64,000 nt of DNA from Gammaproteobacteria bacterium (GTDB taxonomy: Bacteria; Pseudomonadota; Gammaproteobacteria; Pseudomonadales; Cellvibrionaceae), in contig SEBV01000001.1 of assembly GCA_004172865.1 (NCBI GenBank), positions 248,001-312,000 of the forward strand, read 5' to 3'. The notes under the pieces were generated by a model, which was not told the DNA's origin, did not search any database, and was given only the letters and a program-made list of their open reading frames with translations. The position numbers and the translations under genes were made by a program. Shown here piece after piece: positions 1 to 10,079 of the stretch. Position 1 is the first letter of the stretch. Every line of letters begins with the position of its first letter.

Positions 1-113
1 GTAAATGGTCGTAATTTTTCAACAGTTTCTGCCCATGCCGTGCAATGACAACATGCATGAAGTTCGGTAATAGCATCAGCAACGGTGAGCTGATTAAATT
101 CGTTCAATGTCAT
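1..113 (-). CDS. uraD: 2-oxo-4-hydroxy-4-carboxy-5-ureidoimidazoline (OHCU) decarboxylase, N-terminal fragment cut by window edge
   Basis: Reverse strand from ATG at 113 reads MTLNEFNQLTVADAITELHACCHCTAWAETVEKLRPF, matching the UraD N-terminus; overlaps the xdhC stop by ATGA. Confidence 0.75.
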   Translation of the reverse strand, partial: MTLNEFNQLTVADAITELHACCHCTAWAETVEKLRPF

Positions 114-1063
114 ACTTTTTGTACTACTTCTTCAATCTGCACTTCTTGCGCAATAGTTTCTACGACGCTTACTTTTTTGCTGCTTTGCAAAATGGTTTTA
201 ATTTCACGCCAGCTGGTTGAGTTAGCCTTGGGTTTTGCTTCAGCGTAATGAAGGCTTTGCAATTGAGCGGCTATAGACACGGCAACCTCCATCGGAAATT
301 TACCTTTGACATCTGGCAAGCCGATAGGGCTGTGCATTTCTGCAATTAAGTGTTCATCGAAGCCTGCGAGCGCTAAACGTTTTCTAAAACGTAGTGCTTT
401 TGTTTCTGAACCGATTAATCCTAGGTAACGATATTGATTGGTCGCGAGAAATTCGCTGCACAAATTAAAATCCAGACTGTGATCGTGTGTGAAAATAATT
501 GCCCATGAATTCGCAGGTAAGATTGCAACAGCATCTACTGGATTAATGTGATATTCGTAGGCACAGTTGCTTGGAATTGGATAAGTAAATAATTCAGTAC
601 GGTTGTCGATCACTCTTACTTTGCACGGCAAACCGCCGAGAATCGTCATCAACGCCTGGCAAACATGACCTGCACCAAAGAGTGCAATTTGCCAATCGCT
701 TGCAGCGAAACACTCGAACATAACCGTGACATTTCCACCGCAGCATTGCGCCGCTTCCGCGGCGAGCGGAAAGGGTTTTAATATTTGACAGGCTTGGTTT
801 TTGGTAATCAGTTCGCGCGCCTGTTGCACAATTAAAAATTCAAGTTGGCCGCCGCCAATGGTGTCGTAGGTATGTGTGCTATCAATCACTATTTTTGAGC
901 CGCCATCGCGCGGTGTTGATCCTTGGGTGTTGATAATTGTTGCAATAACGTAGCCGTTGCCGATTTTTTCGCAATGTTGAATAGCGTCAGACCAAGTCAA
1001 CATTTTTGTTTCGACAAAGCTTTTAGCGAAACTTTTCTTAAAATCTTTCGGGGAGTTTTTCAT
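110..1063 (-). CDS. xdhC: Xanthine dehydrogenase accessory protein XdhC
   Basis: 317 aa; QGSTPRDGGSKIVI, GGGQLEF, Rossmann-like FGAGHVCQAL, LIGSETKALRFRKRL, GLPDVKGKFPMEVAVSIAAQL; adjacent to xdhB/A. Confidence 0.9.
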   Translation of the reverse strand: MKNSPKDFKKSFAKSFVETKMLTWSDAIQHCEKIGNGYVIATIINTQGSTPRDGGSKIVIDSTHTYDTIGGGQLEFLIVQQARELITKNQACQILKPFPLAAEAAQCCGGNVTVMFECFAASDWQIALFGAGHVCQALMTILGGLPCKVRVIDNRTELFTYPIPSNCAYEYHINPVDAVAILPANSWAIIFTHDHSLDFNLCSEFLATNQYRYLGLIGSETKALRFRKRLALAGFDEHLIAEMHSPIGLPDVKGKFPMEVAVSIAAQLQSLHYAEAKPKANSTSWREIKTILQSSKKVSVVETIAQEVQIEEVVQKV

Positions 1064-3432
1064 GCAGTAATTTCCTCCGCGCGATTATCGACCGATTCGT
1101 TAAATTTTTTGCAATCCTCAAGTGCCCAGTAAATCCGCTCTGGTGTTGCAGGCGTATCCAATCGTGGACTAGAACGATAATGGGTTGTGCTTGCGCAGGC
1201 ATCACGCAATGCAGCCCACACGGAAATAGCCAACATTAGCGGCGGTTCGCCAACGGCTTTGGAAAGATGAATAGTGTTTTCATTGTTAGCTTGATCAAAT
1301 AACTCAACGTTAAAAATTTCCGGCACGTCGAATGCGGTGGGAATTTTGTAATTTGCGGGACTATTGGAGATCACACGGCCTTTGTTATCCCACAGTAATT
1401 CTTCTGTAGTCAGCCAGCCCATGCCTTGAATAAATGCGCCTTCAATTTGGCCGATATCAATGGCGGGATTTAGTGATTTACCCACGTCATGCAAAATATC
1501 CACGCGTGTTACGCGATATTCACCGGTGAGCGTGTCGATAATAACTTCAGACGCTGCGGCGCCATTGGCGAAATATAAAAATGGTTGGCCTTTCGCGGTT
1601 TCGCGGTTGTAAGAAATTTTTGGTGTGCGATAAAAACCGGTAGCCGAAAGTGCAACGCGATTCAGGTAAGCGAATTTAATAAAAGTTTCAAAGCTAATAG
1701 ATTCATCGCCAAGATAAACCTGATCTTCCGCGAAGCGAATTTGGTCTGCGGTTAATTGATAGTGCTCCATCGCAAATGCAATTAAATCTGCTTTGATTTT
1801 ATCGCAAGCATCTTTTGCGGCCATGCCATTTAAATCGGTGCCGGACGATGCTGCAGTCGGCGATGTGTTTGGAACTTTGTCGGTACGTGTTGAGGTTACA
1901 ATGACGCGATCGCTGGAAACACCAAAAGCGCTGGCCACAATTTGACGAATTTTGGTGTAGAGCCCTTGGCCCATTTCTGTACCGCCGTGGCTGATTTGCA
2001 TGCTGCCATCGGTGTAGATATGCAAGAGCGCACCAGCCTGGTTTAAATGTTTTGCGGTAAATGAAATTCCAAATTTAACGGGCGTAAGAGCAATACCTTT
2101 TTTAACAAATTTATTGGTGCGATTAAATTCAGTGATCGAATTTCTGCGCGCACGGTAGTCGGAATTTTTTTCCAAGCGCTCGATAATTTCTGCGAGTTGG
2201 TGCTGCTCAACTTTTTGGCCGTAAGGTGTTTCATCGCGTCCCGGTTGGTAGAGATTTACTTTGCGCACGTCGAGCGGATCTTTTCCTAAATGGCGAGCTA
2301 TATCATCCATTAAAGTTTCAACTGCCATCATACCTTTCGGGCCGCCAAAGCCGCGAAATGCTGTATTGGAAACTGTGTGAGTTTTGCAGCGTAAACCAAG
2401 GATTCGTGTGTTATTTAAAAAGTAGGCGTTGTCCGCATGGAACATGGCGCGGTCGACTATGCCATCGGATAAATCGGGCGAATAGCCGCACTTGCCAGCG
2501 AGAACCATGGTTACCCCTTCAAGGCGGCCATCATTATCAAAACCTGCTTGCCAGCGATTTAAAAAATCGTGGCGCTTGCCGGTCTGAATCATGTCATCGC
2601 GGCGCGCCATGCGATAGCGCACCGGGCGTTTTAAACGTTTTGCAAAAATTGCGGCCATACAGGCGAGCGGTGCAGCTTGGGTTTCTTTGCCACCAAAACC
2701 GCCGCCCATGCGTCGTACTTCGGCAACGACTAAATGCAGCTGCACACCAAGTACTTCGGCGACCAGCTTTTGTACTTCAGTGGGATGTTGCGTGGAGCAG
2801 ATAATGTGAACGCCACCGTCTTCGTTAACATTCGCCTGGCTAATTTGGCCTTCGAGATAAAAATGTTCCTGGCCACGCACGTAAATTTCGCCGCTCAACT
2901 TATGTTGTGCGTGTGCAATTGCTGCGTCCGGTTCGCCCATAAGTAATTGATGCTGCGGCAACACAAAAATATTGGCGTCGAGCGAGTCTTGAATTGTGAG
3001 CAATGCGGGTAAAGGTTCGTAGTCGATTTCAGCTAAGGCGACCGCGCGTTGCGCCGCTTCAAAGCTGGTGGCCGCCACCGCAAAAATAGCCTGGCCGATA
3101 AATTCAACGATATCGCCAGCGAGCAGAGGATCACCACCGTAAACCGGGCCGACGTCTACTTTGCCGGGAATGTCTGCTTGTACGATGACATCGACAACAC
3201 CCGCTGCGGTTTTAACGCGGGAGAGATCAACGCGCGTAATGCGCGCGTGGGCTTGAGTTGATTGGCCGACGGCGACAAAAACCATGTTGGCTGGCGCGGG
3301 CAAGTCGTCCACATATTCGGCGGTGCCGCACACATGTTTGATGGCAGATTCATGGGCAACCGAGTGGCCAACGCCGCCTTCTTTGAAAGCTTCGCGTGCG
3401 TGGGGTTCGAGATTAATTTTACGCATATTCAC
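1060..3432 (-). CDS. xdhB: Xanthine dehydrogenase molybdopterin-binding subunit
   Basis: 790 aa; RRMGGGFGGKETQA, NTAFRGFGGPKGM, GGTEMGQGLYTKIRQIVA, KAVGEPPLMLAISVWAALRDA. Confidence 0.95.
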   Translation of the reverse strand: MNMRKINLEPHAREAFKEGGVGHSVAHESAIKHVCGTAEYVDDLPAPANMVFVAVGQSTQAHARITRVDLSRVKTAAGVVDVIVQADIPGKVDVGPVYGGDPLLAGDIVEFIGQAIFAVAATSFEAAQRAVALAEIDYEPLPALLTIQDSLDANIFVLPQHQLLMGEPDAAIAHAQHKLSGEIYVRGQEHFYLEGQISQANVNEDGGVHIICSTQHPTEVQKLVAEVLGVQLHLVVAEVRRMGGGFGGKETQAAPLACMAAIFAKRLKRPVRYRMARRDDMIQTGKRHDFLNRWQAGFDNDGRLEGVTMVLAGKCGYSPDLSDGIVDRAMFHADNAYFLNNTRILGLRCKTHTVSNTAFRGFGGPKGMMAVETLMDDIARHLGKDPLDVRKVNLYQPGRDETPYGQKVEQHQLAEIIERLEKNSDYRARRNSITEFNRTNKFVKKGIALTPVKFGISFTAKHLNQAGALLHIYTDGSMQISHGGTEMGQGLYTKIRQIVASAFGVSSDRVIVTSTRTDKVPNTSPTAASSGTDLNGMAAKDACDKIKADLIAFAMEHYQLTADQIRFAEDQVYLGDESISFETFIKFAYLNRVALSATGFYRTPKISYNRETAKGQPFLYFANGAAASEVIIDTLTGEYRVTRVDILHDVGKSLNPAIDIGQIEGAFIQGMGWLTTEELLWDNKGRVISNSPANYKIPTAFDVPEIFNVELFDQANNENTIHLSKAVGEPPLMLAISVWAALRDACASTTHYRSSPRLDTPATPERIYWALEDCKKFNESVDNRAEEITA

Positions 3433-3434
3433 CT

Positions 3435-4886
3435 CTACGCATGGTCAAAGACTCCCTGACTCAGCTCAGCATTCAAAAGCAGTGCATAACAGGCTTTTTT
3501 GAGCAGGCTACAAGCCATCGCCATGCGATAGGCGGAGGAGGCGCGAACATCGCTCAGTGGTGAAAATTCGCTGGCGAGAATGCCGCAGGCTTGTTCGATA
3601 AGCTCATCATCGAGTTGGTCTGCATGCTGGTGTAAAAAAGCCTCGGTGAGGCGCGCGCGCTTGGGCGTCGCAGCCATACCACCGAAGGCAATGGAGAGTC
3701 GTTTATTTGCATCGCAACGAAATGCGCCCATAACGGCGGAGATATCGTCTTCGTAGCGTTTAGTGATTTTGAATAATTTCAGTGGCTGCGCCAGTGCACT
3801 GCGCTCAATGACAATCTGCGCGAGATATTCGCCGCGAGCGAGGGTGGTGCGTTTGTAATCAAGATAAAAATCGGTGAGAAATTCGCGACGATATTCGCCT
3901 GCGCTATTGCCGATGATAAGTTCAGCATCTAGCGCCAACAAATAAGGCGGGCAATCGGCGATGGGCGATGCATTGCAAATATTGCCTCCCAAAGTTCCGC
4001 GGTTGCGAATTTGGCGTGAGCCCAGACGACCTAGCAACTTCACAAATTCGGGCGAGAGTCTTGCCAGTGCGGTTTCCACATCGCTGTAAATAACCGCTGC
4101 GCCGATAGTTACATGGGTATCGCTAACATCCAGATTTTTTAAACTTTGAATCGCATTGAGATCGATGAGTTGCGGCAAACTTTTATAGAGCTGGGTAACT
4201 TCCAGCATCAAATCGGTTCCCCCGGCAATAAGACGGGCGTCGGGGTAACCTCTGAGTAGAGATTGCAATTGTGTTTCTGTTGCAGGCTGCCAATAAAAAT
4301 CGTCGGCCTGAGTGAGTGCAGGTTTGCTCGCTAAAGGTGCATTGGGCCGCCACTCTTGCACAATATTGACCGTTTGGGCAGGAATTTTAAGCGCTTGAAT
4401 TCCCGCATCAATAATTGGACGGTAGCCGGTGCAGCGGCATAGATTGCCAGAAATTGCATCCAGGATTTTAGGGCGAAGTTCTTCATCTGATGCATTTTGT
4501 AAGTCTTCTGCATTGCCATGCAGCGCCGCGAGTGACATCACAAAACCGGGTGTACAGAAGCCGCATTGCGAACCGTGGCAGGTCACCATGGCTTCCTGAA
4601 CGGGATGCAAAGACCCGGTTGAGTCTGCATCTTGAAGACCTTCTACTGTGATAACGTATTGATTTTGCAAGCTGCCGAGCGCGCAAATGCAACTATTAAC
4701 TGCCGTGTAAGCCACGCCGTTAGGGCTTTTATGGCCGACTAATACAGTGCAGGCGCCACAGTCGCCAGAAGCGCAACCTTCTTTGGCGCCATTTAAATGT
4801 TGCTCGCTACGCAGGTAGCGCAGGAGCGTCATATCGGGCGCGATATTTTCCAGATCTACCAAATTGTTATTCAATACAAACTGCAC
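3435..4886 (-). CDS. xdhA: Xanthine dehydrogenase small subunit (2Fe-2S and FAD domains)
   Basis: 483 aa; GCASGDCGACTVLVG, QCGFCTPGFVMSL, NLCRCTGYRPI, FAD domain LGGNICNASPIADCPP. Confidence 0.95.
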   Translation of the reverse strand: MQFVLNNNLVDLENIAPDMTLLRYLRSEQHLNGAKEGCASGDCGACTVLVGHKSPNGVAYTAVNSCICALGSLQNQYVITVEGLQDADSTGSLHPVQEAMVTCHGSQCGFCTPGFVMSLAALHGNAEDLQNASDEELRPKILDAISGNLCRCTGYRPIIDAGIQALKIPAQTVNIVQEWRPNAPLASKPALTQADDFYWQPATETQLQSLLRGYPDARLIAGGTDLMLEVTQLYKSLPQLIDLNAIQSLKNLDVSDTHVTIGAAVIYSDVETALARLSPEFVKLLGRLGSRQIRNRGTLGGNICNASPIADCPPYLLALDAELIIGNSAGEYRREFLTDFYLDYKRTTLARGEYLAQIVIERSALAQPLKLFKITKRYEDDISAVMGAFRCDANKRLSIAFGGMAATPKRARLTEAFLHQHADQLDDELIEQACGILASEFSPLSDVRASSAYRMAMACSLLKKACYALLLNAELSQGVFDHA

Positions 4887-5196
4887 TAACTTCTCTCCGG
4901 CTCACTATTTCGACTGCGTATTACCAGGATTTCATCGCTGGTTTTTAAGGTCATCTGATATCGATAAAGCAAAAGACTGGCCAAACAGACAATTTTTTCT
5001 AAAAGTTTTTCATCGCGATAAGCTCATCCCGCCTGTGGCATAACAATTGCTAAATCTTTTCTATCTTTTTTGTCTAATTAGTCAGGTTTGTTTTGCCGAT
5101 TATTTTTAAAGCCGCTAATTAACTTTGTTTTATGAAATTCGTTGTTGTTTGTTGATGTTCGTTAATGTTGGTTAATGACAGGATCGAGAAGAATCT

Positions 5197-6756
5197 ATGC
5201 GTCTGGAACTGCTTTCTGTTACCAAAGCCTATCCCGGCTGTATTGCAAACGATGCAGTCAGCCTGAAGGTAGAGCCGGGTGAGATCCATGCTTTATTAGG
5301 CGAGAACGGTGCCGGTAAAAGCACCTTAATGAAAATGATTTATGGCGTGGTGAAACCTGACTCCGGCCAAATGACGTGGAATGATCGCGAAGTTGTTATT
5401 AGTGGCCCAGCTCAGGCACGCCAATTAGGCATGGGCATGGTGTTCCAGCACTTTTCCTTATTTGAAACGCTCACCGTTACTGAAAATATCGCCCTTTATT
5501 TAACGCCCGCCGAATACGGCACCATGGCTTTGTTACGCGAGCGCATTGTTGCCGTGGGCGAAGAATACGGCTTGGCGATTAACCCAGATCGTTTAGTTCA
5601 TACGCTTTCAGTCGGTGAGCAACAACGTGTTGAGATTATTCGTTGTCTCTTGCAAGACATTCAATTACTGATTCTGGATGAGCCCACGGCGGTATTAACG
5701 CCACCAGAAGTTGATCAACTCATTCAGGTGCTAAAAAAACTCGCCCGCAAAGGGTGCAGCATTTTATTTATCTCTCACAAATTGCACGAAGTTAATGCGC
5801 TCTGCGACCGCGCCACCATTTTACGAGGGGGCAAGGTAACGGGCACCTGCATTCCTTCTGAAACATCCGCGAGCCAAATGGCGCGTTTAATGTTGGGTGA
5901 TGAGTTGGAACTGCAAGACAGCATGCCAGCGGGCAATGCCGGTGCAACGCGCTTAACGCTTAATAAAATCGATGTAAAACCCCGCGATACTTTTGGAATT
6001 CATTTGCGCGATATAGCACTCACTCTAAACGCGGGCGAAATTCTCGGCCTAGCCGGTGTAGCCGGAAACGGTCAGGACGAATTGGTAGATTTAATTAACG
6101 GCGAACTTTTCCCCGACAGCGGTGAATTATCTTTCGATGGCAAATCCATCGCCAAATTGGGCGTTCAAGCCAGACGCAAATTGGGATTAGGCGTGGTGCC
6201 AGCAGATCGAATCGGGCGCGGCGCCGTGGCGAATATGACGCTCATCGAAAATGATTTACTAACTGGCTACGTTACTCACGGCGTTAAGCCCGGTATTAAC
6301 TGGGTGAGTTGGGGCGGGTTGCGTAAACGTGCGGCGGAAATCATCGCGCAATACAAAGTTAAGGCCACTGGGCCGGAAGCAACGGCGCGCAGTTTGTCGG
6401 GCGGTAATCTGCAGAAATTTATTATCGGGCGCGAAGTTGCGCAGAATCCCAAAGTGCTGGTGTGCTTTCACCCGACCTGGGGTGTAGATGTAGGCGCGGC
6501 GAATTTAATCCATCAACAACTTATCGCCTTGCGCGATTCCGGTGCGGCGATTCTGATTATCAGTGAAGATTTGGATGAGCTTTATTTACTGGCCGATAAA
6601 CTCGGTGCAATTTGTGGTGGGCAGTTATCGCCTATTCGAGCGAAAGCAGAAGTGCCGCTAGCGATTTTAGGGCAATGGATGACGGGGGAGTTTGATGCGG
6701 TAGCGACGCAAACGAATTCATCCAACATAAATGTGGAGGCAGCTCATGCGCATTGA
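5197..6756 (+). CDS. Nucleoside/purine-type ABC importer, ATP-binding protein (duplicated ATPase)
   Basis: 519 aa; LLGENGAGKSTLMKMIYG, LSVGEQQRVEI, second domain LAGVAGNGQDELVDLI and LSGGNLQKFIIGREV, HPTWGVDVGA. Confidence 0.93.
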   Translation: MRLELLSVTKAYPGCIANDAVSLKVEPGEIHALLGENGAGKSTLMKMIYGVVKPDSGQMTWNDREVVISGPAQARQLGMGMVFQHFSLFETLTVTENIALYLTPAEYGTMALLRERIVAVGEEYGLAINPDRLVHTLSVGEQQRVEIIRCLLQDIQLLILDEPTAVLTPPEVDQLIQVLKKLARKGCSILFISHKLHEVNALCDRATILRGGKVTGTCIPSETSASQMARLMLGDELELQDSMPAGNAGATRLTLNKIDVKPRDTFGIHLRDIALTLNAGEILGLAGVAGNGQDELVDLINGELFPDSGELSFDGKSIAKLGVQARRKLGLGVVPADRIGRGAVANMTLIENDLLTGYVTHGVKPGINWVSWGGLRKRAAEIIAQYKVKATGPEATARSLSGGNLQKFIIGREVAQNPKVLVCFHPTWGVDVGAANLIHQQLIALRDSGAAILIISEDLDELYLLADKLGAICGGQLSPIRAKAEVPLAILGQWMTGEFDAVATQTNSSNINVEAAHAH

Positions 6757-7858
6757 AAAACGCCTTCATGATTCAAAGGTGATGCTCTACGCATCGCCCT
6801 TGCTCGCGCTTTTATTAACACTGTTATCCGGTGCATTGATGTTTGCTTTGCTGGGCCGCGCGCCGCTGCATAGTTTGTATATCTTTTTTATCGCGCCTGT
6901 AAGCGAGCTGTACGGCCTTTCCGAATTGGTGGTGAAAGTTACGCCGCTGTTGCTCTGCGCTATAGGTTTAACGCTGTGTTTCAAAGCCAAAATCTGGAAT
7001 ATAGGTGCAGAGGGGCAATTTGTTTTTGCAGCCATGATTGGCGGCGCGGTTTCCTTGCAGCTCGCAGAATCCCAAGGTTTTTGGGTCTTGCCTACGGTAA
7101 TTATCAGCGGCGCTTTGGCGGGCATGGCGTGGGCAGCGATTGCGGCTTTATTGTTAACACGCTTCGGTGCCAACGAAATTCTCACCACGATTATGCTGAA
7201 TTATATTGCGGTAAATCTTTTGTTGTGGGGTGTGCATGGCCCGCTCAAAGATCCCAATGGCATGAATTTTCCGGAGTCGGCACTCTTTGCTGCCCAGACG
7301 ATGTTGCCCGTTTTATTCGATGATTATCGCGTGACTATCGCGATTCTAATTGCGCTCTTCATGTTGGTAGTGATTTGGGTTTTATTGGGTCGCACACTGC
7401 TCGGTTTTCAATTGCGGGTGATGGGTGAAAATCGTAACGCTGCACGCTTCGCCGGTTTTAAAAGTAATGCGCTTATCTGGTTTGTGTTGTTGTTTAGCGG
7501 AGCCATGGCGGGCTTGGCAGCGGTATCTGAAATTAACGGCCCGGTTGGCCAACTGATTTCAACTTTGTCGCTCGGTTATGGTTACGCGGCGATCATTGTC
7601 GTGTTTATGGGGCGCATGCATCCGCTCGGAATTTTGCTCGCGAGCTTCTTGCTCGGCCTCACTTATTTAGGTGGCGAGATGTCGCAAATGGAATTGGAAT
7701 TGCCCAAATCCATCACCGGATTATTTCAGGGCATGTTGTTATTTTATTTGCTCGCGTGCGATTTATTGATTGGCTATCGCGTTGTCTTTAGTAATCGCAC
7801 TTTAGGTAAACATCCGGCAATTGCTGCAGCTGTTTCCACGCCACCGGTTTCCCAGTAG
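6746..7858 (+). CDS. ABC importer permease (nucleoside/purine type)
   Basis: Start set at ATG 6746 (GGAGG RBS upstream) rather than 6731; multi-TM, KIWNIGAEGQF and LRVMGENRNAARFAGF motifs. Confidence 0.9.
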   Translation: MRIEKRLHDSKVMLYASPLLALLLTLLSGALMFALLGRAPLHSLYIFFIAPVSELYGLSELVVKVTPLLLCAIGLTLCFKAKIWNIGAEGQFVFAAMIGGAVSLQLAESQGFWVLPTVIISGALAGMAWAAIAALLLTRFGANEILTTIMLNYIAVNLLLWGVHGPLKDPNGMNFPESALFAAQTMLPVLFDDYRVTIAILIALFMLVVIWVLLGRTLLGFQLRVMGENRNAARFAGFKSNALIWFVLLFSGAMAGLAAVSEINGPVGQLISTLSLGYGYAAIIVVFMGRMHPLGILLASFLLGLTYLGGEMSQMELELPKSITGLFQGMLLFYLLACDLLIGYRVVFSNRTLGKHPAIAAAVSTPPVSQ

Positions 7859-7868
7859 GTTTGATTTT

Positions 7869-8795
7869 ATGGATATTCATTTACTCGAAAATGTACTTTT
7901 TGCCATGGTTCGCACGGGCACGCCGCTCCTGTTAGTAGCTTTGGGCGCGATGATGTCTGAGCGCGCTGGCGTACTCAACCTCGGCCAGGAGGGCATGATT
8001 TTGGTGGGCGCCGTGTGCGGTTTTATCGTCGCTTACACATCGCACAATATGGGGTTTGGAATACTTGCCGGCGTCATCGGCGGAGCATTGGTGTCGCTGA
8101 TATTCGGTTTTATCGCCTTAACCTTAATTGCAAACCAGGTGGCCACTGGCCTTGCGCTTACGATTTTCGGAACGGGGCTAAGCGCGTTTGTAGGCGCGGG
8201 TTATGTGGGCCAATCGTTAATTGGTTTAGCGCCGCTGGAAATTCCGCTGCTATCCAAGATTCCGTTGATCGGCAAAGCACTTTTTGCGCAGGATATTTTG
8301 GTTTACCTCGCCTTCGTTTTATTTGCCGGAATTTTCGTCGTCATGCGTTACACGCGCTGGGGCTTAATTATTCGCGCCGTGGGTGAAAATCCAGAAGTTG
8401 CGCACGCATTGGGTTACAAAGTTTTGCTCGTGCGTTATTGCGCAATTATGTTTGGTGGCGCAATGGCGGGCTTGGCGGGCGTGTATTTATCGCTCGCCTA
8501 TACGCCCATGTGGTCTGAAGGAATTGCGGCCGGCCGCGGGTGGATCGCGCTCGCATTAGTTGTCTTCGCAAGCTGGCGTACCGAGCGAATTTTGTTGGGT
8601 GCGTGGCTGTTTGGTTTCGCGAGTATTTTGCATTTATTATTGCAAGGTTATGGTTACGAAATATCGCCAAACTTGCTCGCTATGTTGCCTTATATCGTCA
8701 CGATTCTAGTGTTGGTAATGATGATGACGCGCAAACAAGGCCAGGGAAATTTTGCGCCGCGCTCACTCGGCCAACCCTATTATCCGCAGCGCTAG
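7869..8795 (+). CDS. ABC importer permease (nucleoside/purine type)
   Basis: Start set at 7869 (MDIHLLENVLFAMVRTGTPLLLVALGAMMSERAGVLNLGQEGMIL); typical second permease. Confidence 0.9.
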   Translation: MDIHLLENVLFAMVRTGTPLLLVALGAMMSERAGVLNLGQEGMILVGAVCGFIVAYTSHNMGFGILAGVIGGALVSLIFGFIALTLIANQVATGLALTIFGTGLSAFVGAGYVGQSLIGLAPLEIPLLSKIPLIGKALFAQDILVYLAFVLFAGIFVVMRYTRWGLIIRAVGENPEVAHALGYKVLLVRYCAIMFGGAMAGLAGVYLSLAYTPMWSEGIAAGRGWIALALVVFASWRTERILLGAWLFGFASILHLLLQGYGYEISPNLLAMLPYIVTILVLVMMMTRKQGQGNFAPRSLGQPYYPQR

Positions 8796-8862
8796 TGTTG
8801 CGGATTTGCTGAAGAATTATTTTTAATTTTGAATTCATTTAATAATTTACGAGGAATACATA

Positions 8863-9933
8863 ATGCGCCTTGGTCACCTATTTAAGCTTGCCGCTGCAAC
8901 GATTTTCTGTTGCGCAACTGCGGTAAATGCCGCGCCGCTCAAAGTTGGTTTTGTTTATGTAAGCCCCATCGGCGACGCAGGTTGGACTTACCAACACGAT
9001 GAAGCTAGAAAAATTGTACAAAAAGAATTTGGTGATAAAATCGAAACCACTTTTGTAGAAAGCGTTGCCGAAGGTGCGGATGCTGAACGCGTTATCCGCA
9101 ATATGGCATCACACGGTTACGATTTAATTTTTACGACATCATTTGGTTACATGAACCCAACAATTAAAGTTGCGAAGATGTATCCCAAAGTAAAATTTGA
9201 ACACGCCACCGGTTACAAAATTGAAAACAATATGGGCAATTACCAAGCGCGCGATTATCAAGGTCGTTACCTTGCAGGTATGGTTGCAGGCGCTATGAGT
9301 AAAAGTGGAACTATCGGTTATGTAGGCGCGTTTCCCATCCCGGAAGTGATTCGCGGCATCAACGCTTACATGCTCGGCGCGCAAGCGACTAATCCTGCCA
9401 TAAAAATGAAAGTGGTTTGGGTAAACAGCTGGCACGACCCAGCCAAAGAACGTGAAGCGGCAGAAAGTTTAATGCTGCAAGGTGCAGATGTACTCACCAT
9501 GCACACAGATTCTGCTGCAGTGGTTCAAGCGGCGGCTGCAAAAAATGTGTATGCCGTTGGCTTTAATTCAGACATGAGCGCTTATGGCCCAAAAATTCAT
9601 TTAACCTCTTCGGTACAACATTGGGAAAGTATCTACCGCACAAAAATTCAGGCGGTAATTAACGGAACCTGGAAAGCGGATGCAGTGTGGGATGGTTTGA
9701 AAGAAGGCGTTGTTGCGCTATCGCCAATCAACCCTGTAGTGCCAAAACCAGTTGTTGCGAAAGTTGAACAATACAAAGCAGAAATTATTGCGGGCAAACG
9801 CGATGTTTACCAAGGCCCAATTTACAAACAGGACGGCACACTTGCAGTCGCTCAAGGAAAAGCACTGACGGACGCCGAGTTGCCTAAAATCGATTGGTAT
9901 GTAAAAGGTATTGAAGGCAACGTGCCTAAATAA
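8863..9933 (+). CDS. BMP-family ABC transporter substrate-binding protein
   Basis: 356 aa; signal peptide; KVGFVYVSPIGDAGWTYQHDEAR; GRYLAGMVAGAMSKSGTIGYVGAFPIPEV. Confidence 0.92.
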   Translation: MRLGHLFKLAAATIFCCATAVNAAPLKVGFVYVSPIGDAGWTYQHDEARKIVQKEFGDKIETTFVESVAEGADAERVIRNMASHGYDLIFTTSFGYMNPTIKVAKMYPKVKFEHATGYKIENNMGNYQARDYQGRYLAGMVAGAMSKSGTIGYVGAFPIPEVIRGINAYMLGAQATNPAIKMKVVWVNSWHDPAKEREAAESLMLQGADVLTMHTDSAAVVQAAAAKNVYAVGFNSDMSAYGPKIHLTSSVQHWESIYRTKIQAVINGTWKADAVWDGLKEGVVALSPINPVVPKPVVAKVEQYKAEIIAGKRDVYQGPIYKQDGTLAVAQGKALTDAELPKIDWYVKGIEGNVPK

Positions 9934-9967
9934 ATGAAATAAATGAAATAAATGAAATAAATGAAAT
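9932..9967. repeat. Four tandem copies of 9-bp unit AAATGAAAT
   Basis: Perfect tandem repeat starting inside the stop codon of the BMP-protein gene. Confidence 0.95.
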
Positions 9968-10079
9968 GAAAAATGTTAGAGCCGCAATGCAAAAAACATT
10001 GCGGCAGTTAACCTGATATTTACCTGATAGTAAAACCTGATCGTAAACCCAGAAGGAGCTTCCAGCATGAGACATAATA

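Noticed and set aside
9932-9967. CRISPR-like repeat
   Set aside because: Units are only 9 bp, contiguous, no spacers.
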